A stretch of 16,162 nucleotides of DNA from Fidelibacterota bacterium. Lineage in GTDB: Bacteria; Fidelibacterota; UBA2242; JAFGTP01. The stretch covers positions 1 through 16,162 of the forward strand of contig JAIPHI010000046.1 in NCBI GenBank assembly GCA_021735285.1, given 5' to 3'. Numbering within the stretch: position 1 is the first letter of the stretch; each line of letters begins with the position of its first letter. A program made the translations under genes and the position numbers. Shown in pieces: positions 8,012-15,410 of the stretch. The notes under the pieces were generated by a model that did not search any database, was not told where the DNA came from, and saw only the letters and a program-made list of their open reading frames with translations.

Positions 8012-9085
8012 TTATTCACAAAAACGGTACTTATCAACATAACCCCTATACTTCCCTGCAAGCGAGGGATATTCAGATTTCCAGATTTCCACAACACGGT
8101 TATAGATTTTCTGGTCCACTATCCTCTTACCAATTACAAAATCATAACTTTTGTTAGTAAAAAATTTTTTAAATTGAAGTAAACTATCATCTTTATCCCT
8201 GGTAACTCCACCACCTAGCAGGCAGTTAGAAAGCCCATCCTTCATTTGCTTTAGGAAAGCCCTGTGAAATAGATATTTGTTAACAAGTCCGGAATTATTA
8301 ACATCTATATTCCTTGCACCATGATGGTAGTAGGCTGTGTTTTTATATTCTAAAAAAATGAGACCGGCAGCCAATTTTCCCTCTTTCCTCGAATAGACTA
8401 GGTATCCATACTGCTGGATAAGCTGATAGAGTCTCTTAAAATACTTGTCACTAAATAAATAGTAGTTATCAACATCCATCTCCTGCATATGTTGATAATA
8501 CAGCTCAAAAAAATCATAAATCTCTTTTTTTGAACTGGTTATATTGACATCAAAATCTTTTCTTTGGGCCTTATTTAAATACGTCTTTAATCTTGAACTA
8601 TAAATAGCAGATAATTCGGCTGGCTTATCCGGAAAGTCTATATACACATATTCCTTAACAGGCACATTTTGGATCCCATCTGCAGTATAATCATCATTTT
8701 CTAAGATAGGATTATATCTTATTATCTCCGATATTACCTTTTGCTCACTATAAATTTCACCAAGACCTTCCTGGGCTAAATTCAAAAAACCTTTCGAATC
8801 TGAAAAAATTAGAGGCCCTGTATAGCCAAATACAGAGCTAACATCATGATAGTTTTGATCAACTTTTTGCTCACCGATCCTATCAATTTTTCTTAGCATA
8901 AAAGGATAAAAAAACAAATTTGCACCTTGACAATGCACAAAAAGCCGGGCCTTTCCATCACCATTAGATTCCAGGACTCTGTGATAATCCGGTGTAAAGT
9001 GGATATGCTGGTGCGTCTCCGGTAATTTTTCAAAGTAATGCCACCAGCGTTCTGCATCATCAGTTGTTAAGATTTCCATACTCAT
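8012..9085 (-). CDS. FemAB/GNAT-like acyltransferase (Acetyltransf_6 type)
   Basis: This soluble 357-residue protein looks like the FemAB-related double-GNAT family. The first half is divergent. The second half has the basic 'SSRLKTYLNKAQRK' helix (163-176), a 'KLAAGLIFLEY' strand pair (about 237-247), and the closing LGGG...DSLLQFKKFF motif (about 290-309) seen in FemAB/Acetyltransf_6 proteins. These enzymes transfer aminoacyl or acyl groups to amines, either in peptidoglycan bridges or in exopolysaccharide loci. Its start overlaps the stop of the aminotransferase by 4 bases (ATGA), so the two are translationally coupled. That places it where PseH or LegH would act, acylating the newly made amino sugar. 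The donor and substrate are not visible in the sequence; a general envelope role is the alternative. Confidence 0.65.
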   Translation of the reverse strand: MSMEILTTDDAERWWHYFEKLPETHQHIHFTPDYHRVLESNGDGKARLFVHCQGANLFFYPFMLRKIDRIGEQKVDQNYHDVSSVFGYTGPLIFSDSKGFLNLAQEGLGEIYSEQKVISEIIRYNPILENDDYTADGIQNVPVKEYVYIDFPDKPAELSAIYSSRLKTYLNKAQRKDFDVNITSSKKEIYDFFELYYQHMQEMDVDNYYLFSDKYFKRLYQLIQQYGYLVYSRKEGKLAAGLIFLEYKNTAYYHHGARNIDVNNSGLVNKYLFHRAFLKQMKDGLSNCLLGGGVTRDKDDSLLQFKKFFTNKSYDFVIGKRIVDQKIYNRVVEIWKSEYPSLAGKYRGYVDKYRFCE

Positions 9086-10206
9086 AATGCTTTCTTTAAC
9101 ATCTCGACTATATAATCAATATCACTCTCTTGCAGAGTTGGGAACATCGGCAAAGTGATCTCATTGCGAGCAATATATTCCGTCTTGGGCAACGCAACTG
9201 CATCATTTTTATAGATCGAAAACTCATGAATAGCCGGATAATGCACCGAGGTTTGAATTCCCTGTTCTTTCAAATAATTTCTTATATTTTCCCTTCTCTG
9301 TATATTTGAACTCTTTAAAACAATTGGAAAAATATAGTTGGTTGAGCGCCCTTGATAATTTTGAAACGGTACAATTATATCATTAATAGAATGTAAAGCC
9401 TGCACATAGTAATCTCTAACGTGCTGTAATTGGTTCATATCCCGCTCTAGTTTTTCAAGCTGGGCTAATCCCAGTGATGCTCTAATATCATCCATTCTAT
9501 AATTATATCCCAGCTCGATTACATCATAGGCATTATTACCATCCTTGCGATTATAGGCCAGGGAAGTCATGCCGTGGGAGCGCAGTAATTTGGCCTTTTT
9601 AAAATAATCTTGATTATCCGTAACCAGCATTCCTCCTTCACCCGTACTAATATTTTTATTAGAATAAAAACTAAAACAACCAATATCTCCAATTGCTCCC
9701 AATTTTTTGTTCTCATAGGTTGCCAGGGGAGCGTGGCTGGCATCTTCAATTATTAACAAATCATTATTATCAGCAATCTTTTGAATGGCTTCCATATTCG
9801 AACCAAATCCAGCATAATGCATCGGAATTATCGCTTTGGTTGTGGGACTAATTCTTAGCTCTATCTCAGCCGGGTCAATGGTAAGGTCTTGTAAGTCTAT
9901 GATATCACAAAAGACCGGTTTAGCTCCGGCATACCTCACAACATTAGCAGTTGCTACAAAAGACAAAGAAGGAACCAGGACTTCATCGCCAGCCCCAATT
10001 CCAGCCGTTACCAGAGCCAAATGAAGAGCAGCCGTACAATTGGTAGTAGCCAGAGAATACTTGCTACCTATCTTTTTGGCAAACTGTTCTTCCAATTTTT
10101 CACATTTAGGACCGGTAGAGATCCATTTTGAATCTAACGTATGTTTAACTGCTTGCAGTTCCTGTTCGCCATAGTTCAAATTAAACAGAGGTATTTTTTT
10201 TGACAT
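9082..10206 (-). CDS. DegT/DnrJ/EryC1/StrS-family PLP-dependent sugar aminotransferase
   Basis: This 374-residue protein has the fold-type I features of sugar aminotransferases: the N-terminal substrate segment (WISTGPKCEKLEEQFA), the phosphate-binding TTNCTAALHLAL, Asp155 in EDASHAP to pair with the PLP ring nitrogen, and Lys184 in SFYSNKNISTGEGG as the Schiff-base lysine. It would aminate a UDP-4-keto-6-deoxy-hexose using glutamate, as LegC, PseC and related enzymes do. Length is typical. It is the first gene of the nonulosonate string, with AGGA 9 bases before the ATG and a long leader to a predicted promoter at 10346-10373. The keto-sugar substrate would come from a 4,6-dehydratase that is not in the window. 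Confidence 0.9.
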   Translation of the reverse strand: MSKKIPLFNLNYGEQELQAVKHTLDSKWISTGPKCEKLEEQFAKKIGSKYSLATTNCTAALHLALVTAGIGAGDEVLVPSLSFVATANVVRYAGAKPVFCDIIDLQDLTIDPAEIELRISPTTKAIIPMHYAGFGSNMEAIQKIADNNDLLIIEDASHAPLATYENKKLGAIGDIGCFSFYSNKNISTGEGGMLVTDNQDYFKKAKLLRSHGMTSLAYNRKDGNNAYDVIELGYNYRMDDIRASLGLAQLEKLERDMNQLQHVRDYYVQALHSINDIIVPFQNYQGRSTNYIFPIVLKSSNIQRRENIRNYLKEQGIQTSVHYPAIHEFSIYKNDAVALPKTEYIARNEITLPMFPTLQESDIDYIVEMLKKAL

Positions 10207-10345
10207 ATATTATTTTCCTGTATATTTATCTCCATATAGACATGAAACTTACTCAAATATTCTTATAAATAAAAGTTGTAGGTCGAGAGAGACCACATAT
10301 AATTTTCGATCTCTATATACAGAATTCCTGCCCTCGTAATTTTCT

Positions 10346-10373
10346 ATAATATGTTTAATCTAAACAAAAACAA
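10346..10373 (-). promoter_or_regulatory. Possible sigma-70-type promoter of the nonulosonate gene string
   Basis: On the minus strand TTGTTT (10373-10368) and TATTAT (10351-10346) are spaced by 16 bases; the -10 matches 5 of 6 consensus bases, the -35 only 3 of 6. Transcription would start near 10339, leaving a leader of about 130 bases before the aminotransferase ATG. Confidence 0.3.
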
Positions 10374-10449
10374 TCTTATAATTGCAATATATAATTTGAT
10401 TTAACAATAGTAATCAGATTCTAAAATAAAACGAAAATATTACAAATGT

Positions 10450-10617
10450 GGAAAGCGTATTTAGTCGAGTTGCAAAATGGAGAGTCGCGAAGTGGTTTTT
10501 TGTTTCCATGGTAAGTTATCCATTTTGTTCTTTGATTTTGTATATTGCCTCATTCTAATAGATCAAAAGCAAGAAATATTCTTGTACCACTTGACCACTC
10601 GACTTAATACGCTTTCC
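10450..10617. repeat. 21-bp inverted repeat pair bracketing about 126 bases
   Basis: The 21 bases at 10450-10470 (GGAAAGCGTATT, then T, then AGTCGAGT) reappear as the reverse complement at 10597-10617, with a single mismatch in the middle. Inside the arms, fragments such as AAGTGGT also recur. Just outside, GTTTCCAT..TTATCC occurs directly repeated at 10502-10521 and 10626-10639 with a 6-base difference. No target-site duplication or transposase is visible. It may be a decayed repeat element or an RNA-level hairpin. Confidence 0.75.
10466..10495 (+). repeat. Two tandem 15-base units differing only by synonymous changes
   Basis: Two adjacent 15-base units, 10466-10480 and 10481-10495, agree at 11 of 15 bases. 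Read in frame both would encode Arg-Val-Ala-Lys-Trp, so all four differences are synonymous. The opposite arm of the inverted repeat, read on the minus strand, gives a related Arg-Val-Val-Lys-Trp. No initiation signal precedes the frame, so a real protein is doubtful. Confidence 0.5.
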
Positions 10618-10776
10618 GGCTTCCAGTTTCCATTTATCCCAAGATTCAAATTTGGTCTCTTTCTATTTTCTGCGGGATCGGAGGCTCTGATATAAGAAAT
10701 ATAGCCCCACCAAATAAGTTGTTGCAAAACCTGACCAAAAATTTTATAGATACTGAAAAGCATAACAATTGAAATC

Positions 10777-10817
10777 TTTCTGGATCAATGTTTTTTCCTA
10801 TCTATTTTTCCGGATCA
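10777..10817. repeat. Direct repeat TTTC(T/C)GGATCA spaced 30 bases, upstream of the regulator promoter
   Basis: TTTCTGGATCA (10777-10787) and TTTCCGGATCA (10807-10817) match at 10 of 11 bases and start 30 bases apart, close to three helical turns. They end 20 bases before the predicted -35 element at 10838, a usual place for an activator or autoregulator site. The binding protein is unknown. Confidence 0.45.
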
Positions 10818-10837
10818 CATTTCATTTGAGATAATAC

Positions 10838-10866
10838 TTGAGCTTCTACTAAAACCCGCTTAATAT
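10838..10866 (+). promoter_or_regulatory. Possible sigma-70-type promoter of the NifA-like regulator gene
   Basis: TTGAGC (10838-10843) and TAATAT (10861-10866) are separated by exactly 17 bases; each matches 4 of 6 consensus positions. Transcription would begin near 10873, giving a leader of about 47 bases. Confidence 0.4.
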
Positions 10867-10919
10867 TACTACGATTTTGTAGTTTGATATTTTTACATTT
10901 CAATTTTGTGGGTGGTTTT

Positions 10920-12479
10920 ATGAAAAATCAGGTTCAATCCAATCAAAACCCTTCTGCTCAACTCCTGCTAAAAAAACTCGATGTCTTGATCGAGATCAAC
11001 AAAGCCGTAAGTCGTAGTCTGAAATTGAATGATTCCCTGGAAGCCTGTTTAAAAATATTACAGGAATCCTATAATATTCATTCCGGTGCAATTTTCATAG
11101 TGGAAGACAATAATACAGTGCGGCTGGTTGCATCTATAGGCTTAAAAGTTCCTCAAAATGAAGATGGTAGAATTATGACCGGCGGATTAACCAATAAAGT
11201 TATCAATACCGGCAAACCAATCACAGTACCCCAGGTTAGCAAAGAGCCTCTTTTCTTGAATCAATTTCAAACCTGGAACAAAGCCGAAGATGGTGAATTA
11301 TCCTTTTTCTCAGTACCAATTGCTCTCGATTATAAAACCTATGGAGCTCTCAGTATCTGTCTGCCTTTTAAAAAGAAACGTGATTACGAAACGACACGGG
11401 ATTTCTTTTTTCTTGTGGCTTCCGCTCTTCTGCAACCAATTCGTGTTGCCGATGTGATTGCTGCTGAACGCAAAAAACTTATGGATGAGAACACTTTACT
11501 CAAACATAAACTGGAAGAGAAATTCAGTTTTCATAATATTATTGGCAATAGCCATGAAATGCAGGAAGCTTTGGAGAAAGTAGCTCAGGTTGCAAGGGCC
11601 AATACAGGCGTTTTATTAAGAGGAGAGTCAGGAACAGGAAAGGAGCTATTTGCGGAAGCGATCCACTATAATTCAAACCGTAAAAAACAGCCTTTTGTGA
11701 GAGTGAATTGTGCTGCAATCCCGGAAAATTTGATCGAATCCGAATTTTTTGGTTATGAAAAAGGTGCTTTCACCGGAGCAGAAAAACGCAAGCCAGGTCG
11801 CTTCGAAGTGGCTAACGGGGGGACAATTTTTCTGGATGAAATTGGAGACCTCTCTTTGCAGGCTCAAATCAAATTGTTGCGAGTTTTACAGGAAAAACAG
11901 TTTGAAAGAGTAGGCGGCAATGAAACCATCGATGTTGATGTCCGCATAATTGCAGCCACAAATGCCAATCTGGAGGATTTAATAGAGAAAGGTAAATTTC
12001 GCGAAGATCTTTATTATCGCTTAAATGTCTATCCGATCTACTTGCCGCCTCTGAGAGAAAGAAAAACCGATATTTCCTTAATGGCTGATCATTTTATGCT
12101 TGAATTTGCCAAGAAACACAAAAAACCAATTAAACGCATTTCAACTCCTGCCATAGATATGTTAATGAGTTATCACTGGCCGGGTAATGTGCGCGAATTA
12201 AAAAATTGTATTGAACGGGCTGTTCTGGTATGTGAAGATCAGGTCATTCATAGCTACCATCTACCACCCACTCTTCAGACAGCTGAAAGCAGCAATACTC
12301 AAACCAAAATGTCACTTGAAGACTCTGTTGCCTCTTATGAAAAGGAAATAATCCAGGACACCTTAAAATCTACCCGCGGGAATCAAGCTCAGGCTGCCCC
12401 GCTTCTTGACTCTACAGCCAGAATTATAGGTTATAAGATCGACAAATATAATATTGACGTTGACAGGTTCAAAAACTAA
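10920..12479 (+). CDS. NifA-like sigma-54-dependent transcriptional activator (GAF-AAA+-HTH)
   Basis: This 519-residue protein has an N-terminal GAF-like sensor domain (about 15-175) and a sigma-54 AAA+ domain. The AAA+ domain shows Walker A GESGTGK (235-241), the sigma-54-contacting GAFTGA loop (282-287), Walker B IFLDE (Asp306, Glu307), and YHWPGNVREL at its end. A C-terminal Fis-type helix-turn-helix follows (GNQAQAAPLLDSTARIIGYKI, then DKYNID). The order and the HTH resemble NifA-like activators, but nothing shows that it controls nitrogen fixation. In the HTH, the usual 'AARLLG' reads AAPLLD, which may weaken or change DNA contact. The ATG at 10920 follows GGTGG by 4 bases; a TTG at 10884 would add 12 residues without support. 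There is no receiver domain, so it is not a direct target of the hybrid kinase. Confidence 0.9.
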   Translation: MKNQVQSNQNPSAQLLLKKLDVLIEINKAVSRSLKLNDSLEACLKILQESYNIHSGAIFIVEDNNTVRLVASIGLKVPQNEDGRIMTGGLTNKVINTGKPITVPQVSKEPLFLNQFQTWNKAEDGELSFFSVPIALDYKTYGALSICLPFKKKRDYETTRDFFFLVASALLQPIRVADVIAAERKKLMDENTLLKHKLEEKFSFHNIIGNSHEMQEALEKVAQVARANTGVLLRGESGTGKELFAEAIHYNSNRKKQPFVRVNCAAIPENLIESEFFGYEKGAFTGAEKRKPGRFEVANGGTIFLDEIGDLSLQAQIKLLRVLQEKQFERVGGNETIDVDVRIIAATNANLEDLIEKGKFREDLYYRLNVYPIYLPPLRERKTDISLMADHFMLEFAKKHKKPIKRISTPAIDMLMSYHWPGNVRELKNCIERAVLVCEDQVIHSYHLPPTLQTAESSNTQTKMSLEDSVASYEKEIIQDTLKSTRGNQAQAAPLLDSTARIIGYKIDKYNIDVDRFKN

Positions 12480-12521
12480 CAATTTACAAGTATAATTATT
12501 TATAAGCTAATATTTAGGTAA

Positions 12522-12560
12522 CACTCTTGGAGTGATAGGCCCCATTTTTTATATTTTTTT
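12522..12560 (+). terminator. Weak terminator-like hairpin between convergent genes
   Basis: CACTC (522-526 of 12,xxx) and GAGTG (530-534) form a 5-bp stem with a 3-base loop just after the regulator stop. T runs follow at 12545-12550 and 12554-12560. The stem is short and about 10 bases separate it from the first T run, so the call is weak. Confidence 0.3.
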
Positions 12561-13479
12561 AATATTCGATTTCCATTAGTTTAAGGATAATTGCTTTTTG
12601 AGCATGCATCCGGTTTTCAGCTTCATCAAACACGATAGAGCGTTTACTCTCCATAACTTTATCAGTAATTTCTTCCCCCCGATGAGCAGGTAAACAGTGC
12701 ATCACATAATAATTATCCTTAGCACGCTTTAGCAGTTCTTTACTGATCTGATAATTTTGAAATTTTTTCTTTTTTTCAGCGGCCTGGTCTTCTTCCCCCA
12801 TGCTGGCCCAAACATCAGTGTAAATTATATCCGCATCTTCCACAGCTTCTTCCGGATCCCGAACAACATCGATTTTGCTAAGACCCTCTTCCCGTGCTTT
12901 TTTTACAACTTCAGTATCTGGCTCAAAACCTTCAGGAGTAGCAATAGCGAAATGCATTGAAAGACGAGCAGCTAAATTGATCCAGGAATGAGCAACATTA
13001 TTACCATCCCCTATAAAAGCCACTTTCAGATCATTTAGATCACCACGATGTTCTTGAATGGTCATAATATCCGCCATTATCTGACAGGGATGATTAAAAT
13101 CGGTCAGACCATTGATCACCGGTACAGAAGAGTATTCTGCCAATTCCTTAATATGCTCATGATCAAAAAGACGGGCCATAATAATGTCATCATACCTGGA
13201 TATAACCCGCGCAATATCCTTGATCGCTTCCCTTTTACCTATACCGATATCATTGGGCCCCAGAAAAATAGCGTGTCCACCTAGTTGCTCCATACCGGTT
13301 TCAAAGGATACCCTAGTTCTTGTAGAAGGCTTGGCAAATATCATAGCCATGGTCTTATACCGCAGAGGCAGAAATCTTTCACCGTTTTTAATCGAACGTT
13401 TAACTTTGGCAGCCAGATTGAGTGTCTGGTGGATCTCTTCACCGGTAAAATCAGTGATATGAATAAAATCTCTTTTCAT
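12559..13479 (-). CDS. argF: Ornithine carbamoyltransferase
   Basis: This cytosolic 306-residue enzyme makes citrulline from ornithine and carbamoyl phosphate in arginine synthesis. The carbamoyl-phosphate site STRTR is at 52-56, HPCQ at 130-133, the ornithine-binding loop DVWASMGEE at 222-230, and HCLPA at 261-265. These forms point to ornithine rather than acetyl- or succinyl-ornithine transcarbamylase. The ATG at 13479 is chosen because GAGG lies 6 bases upstream; a start at 13491 would add four residues without a Shine-Dalgarno. It follows hslU closely (27 bases) on the same strand and is probably the last gene of that operon. No other arginine gene and no ArgR box was recognised nearby. 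Confidence 0.95.
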   Translation of the reverse strand: MKRDFIHITDFTGEEIHQTLNLAAKVKRSIKNGERFLPLRYKTMAMIFAKPSTRTRVSFETGMEQLGGHAIFLGPNDIGIGKREAIKDIARVISRYDDIIMARLFDHEHIKELAEYSSVPVINGLTDFNHPCQIMADIMTIQEHRGDLNDLKVAFIGDGNNVAHSWINLAARLSMHFAIATPEGFEPDTEVVKKAREEGLSKIDVVRDPEEAVEDADIIYTDVWASMGEEDQAAEKKKKFQNYQISKELLKRAKDNYYVMHCLPAHRGEEITDKVMESKRSIVFDEAENRMHAQKAIILKLMEIEY

Positions 13480-13506
13480 CTTTTTCCTCATTAAATAGAA
13501 TTTTGT

Positions 13507-14856
13507 TTATAATACGTATCTGCTCAGATCTTTATCTTCAATCAGATCGGCCAGTTTTTCTACTACATCCTGTTTTGTGATATTAATTGTATCATGCTTC
13601 TTATCGGGAACTTCAAAAAGTATTTCATCAAGTAATGTCGAAAGCACTGTATGTAATCGGCGAGCACCAATATTTTCCATACGATTGTTAGCTTTTTCCG
13701 CAATAGATGCAATTTCTGATACTGCATCCTCTTCAAATGCCAGATCAACATCTTCAGTTTCCAAAAGAGCCTGATACTGTTTTAAAAGAGCATTTTTAGG
13801 TAATTGCAGAATTTTGACAAATTCCTCCTTGCCCAAACTACTCAATTCCTGTCTGATTGGAAAACGGCCCTGTAATTCCGGAATTAGATCAGAAGGTTTT
13901 GACATATGGAAAGCACCGGCAGCAACAAATAAAATATGGTCGGTTTTAACAGTTCCATATTTGGTTTGTACATTTGTACCTTCAACAATCGGTAGAATAT
14001 CGCGCTGGACTCCCTCCCGGGAGACATCAGCACTTTTGCCTTGTGATGAATCGCTGGTTGCCGCAATTTTGTCTATTTCATCCAGAAAAACAATTCCCGA
14101 CTCCTCAGTACGATTAATAGCCTGCTCTTTGATCCGATCCATATCGATCATTTTTTCAGCTTCCACCTCTTGAAAAATTTCCCGGGCTTCTTCCACAGTT
14201 ACTCTTCTTTTTTTCTTTTTATTAGGAAAAGCATTACCAATGATTTCCTTAATATTCATGCCCATTTCTTCCAAACCGGAAGGACCAAAAATCTGCATTG
14301 TAGGATTGGAACTCTTTCTAACGGAAATTTCTATGACTCGATCTTCGAGTTCTCCATTTTCCAGCATTTTCCGAAACTTTTCACGTGTCTTTTTGAAGTG
14401 CTGGTCCTTTTGTTCAAGATCTTCACTGTCTGACTTTGAGGGTAGCAAATGGTCCAGGATCCTCTCTTCAGCCATCTGTTTAGCTTGCTCTTCTACTTCC
14501 TTCATGCGTTCCGCTTTGACCAAATTGATCGCATTGCTGGCCAGGTCTCGAATCATAGTTTCCACACTGCGGCCCACATATCCAACTTCTGTAAATTTTG
14601 AGGCCTCGACTTTAACAAAAGGCGCGCGGGCTAAATTTGAAAGCCGGCGAGCAATTTCCGTTTTTCCCACCCCGGTAGGGCCAATTAGAATTATATTATT
14701 GGGAAGAATATCATCTTTAATTTCGCCCTGAACCTGTTGCCGGCGCCACCTATTTCGCATGGCAATGGCCACGGCTCGTTTGGCTTTATCCTGGCCGATA
14801 ATATAATTATCAAGTTCTTTTACTATTTGTTTTGGTGTTAATTCTTGATTTTTCAT
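13507..14856 (-). CDS. hslU: HslU, ATPase subunit of the HslVU protease
   Basis: This 449-residue AAA+ unfoldase feeds substrates to HslV. Walker A GPTGVGKT is at 59-66, the pore loop GYVG at 92-95, Walker B IVFLDE at 255-260, and the charged family-specific I domain lies between about 110 and 245. The C terminus, DLSRYVL, is the tail that docks into HslV and opens its gate. Length is typical. The start overlaps the hslV stop by 4 bases (ATGA), so the two subunits are translationally coupled. Its Shine-Dalgarno (TGATGG) is weak, as expected for a coupled gene. Confidence 0.97.
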   Translation of the reverse strand: MKNQELTPKQIVKELDNYIIGQDKAKRAVAIAMRNRWRRQQVQGEIKDDILPNNIILIGPTGVGKTEIARRLSNLARAPFVKVEASKFTEVGYVGRSVETMIRDLASNAINLVKAERMKEVEEQAKQMAEERILDHLLPSKSDSEDLEQKDQHFKKTREKFRKMLENGELEDRVIEISVRKSSNPTMQIFGPSGLEEMGMNIKEIIGNAFPNKKKKRRVTVEEAREIFQEVEAEKMIDMDRIKEQAINRTEESGIVFLDEIDKIAATSDSSQGKSADVSREGVQRDILPIVEGTNVQTKYGTVKTDHILFVAAGAFHMSKPSDLIPELQGRFPIRQELSSLGKEEFVKILQLPKNALLKQYQALLETEDVDLAFEEDAVSEIASIAEKANNRMENIGARRLHTVLSTLLDEILFEVPDKKHDTINITKQDVVEKLADLIEDKDLSRYVL

Positions 14857-15398
14857 AAATCCATCACTGTAAAATTATTGTTTGTATAAATACATATTTC
14901 AGAAGTAATCCGCAACGCTTCTTTAACTATTTGATGGGCATCCAAATCCGAATATTTGGTTAGAGCCCGGGCAGCAGCTGTTGCATAGGGTCCACCCGAG
15001 CCTATGGCTACGATATTATCATCGGGTTCAATCACATCTCCATTTCCGGAAATTATAAGCATGGTATCTTTATCCATGACTGTTAAAAGGGCTTCCAGCT
15101 TGCGTAGATATTTATCAGTGCGCCACATCTTGGCGAGCTCAATCGCGGCTCTGGCAACATCTCCGTTATACTTGTCAAGTTTACCTTCAAATTTTTCAAA
15201 AAGGGTAAATGCATCCGCCGTAGCTCCTGCAAATCCAATCATAACCTTATCATCATATATTTTACGGACTTTTTTAGTTTTATGTTTCATCACTGTCTCT
15301 CCCTGAGTGACCTGACCATCACTTCCCAGGGCTACCTCATCATCCTTCTTCACTCCAATCACTGTAGTGGACTGAATTTTATCTTTACTATTATTCAT
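14853..15398 (-). CDS. hslV: HslV, proteolytic subunit of the HslVU protease
   Basis: This 181-residue protein belongs to the proteasome-beta-like Ntn-hydrolase family. A 10-residue propeptide would be removed to expose Thr11 (STTVIGV) as the N-terminal nucleophile. Other family signatures are GSDGQVT, MKHKTKKVRKIYDDKV, GFAGATADAFTLFEKFE, LRKLEALL and IGSGGPYA. HslV forms two stacked hexamers capped by HslU and degrades unfolded or regulatory proteins. It follows hflC by 12 bases with AGGA 7 bases before the ATG. Confidence 0.97.
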   Translation of the reverse strand: MNNSKDKIQSTTVIGVKKDDEVALGSDGQVTQGETVMKHKTKKVRKIYDDKVMIGFAGATADAFTLFEKFEGKLDKYNGDVARAAIELAKMWRTDKYLRKLEALLTVMDKDTMLIISGNGDVIEPDDNIVAIGSGGPYATAAARALTKYSDLDAHQIVKEALRITSEICIYTNNNFTVMDL

Positions 15399-15410
15399 CT
15401 ATTATTCCTG

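Larger units (their letters stand above)
10207..10919. other. 713-base non-coding region between the sugar locus and the NifA-like gene
   Basis: This region separates divergent genes. From left to right it holds a leader with a small GGTC/GACC stem (10281-10294), a minus-strand promoter-like pair (10346-10373), a patch of decayed short repeats (10450-10640) including a 21-bp inverted repeat, a GGATCA direct repeat (10777-10817) and a plus-strand promoter-like pair (10838-10866). Two overlapping short open frames on opposite strands (10477-10695 and 10563-10763) have no ribosome-binding site or recognisable domain and are not called as genes. No RNA gene was recognised. Confidence 0.6.

Noticed and set aside
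10281..10294. GGTC-GAGAGA-GACC stem in the leader of the aminotransferase gene as an attenuator or riboswitch
   Set aside because: Only four base pairs, no T tract and no match to a known riboswitch or to the ops/JUMPstart element of polysaccharide operons.
10477..10763. Two short overlapping open frames on opposite strands (72 and 66 residues)
   Set aside because: They overlap each other across a decayed repeat, lack a ribosome-binding site and show no domain; the repeat explains their odd Lys/Trp-rich peptides.
14240..14731. 163-residue open frame on the plus strand opposite hslU
   Set aside because: It lies wholly antisense to a well-conserved gene, has no recognisable domain and reads as a Ser/Arg-rich shadow of the HslU codons.
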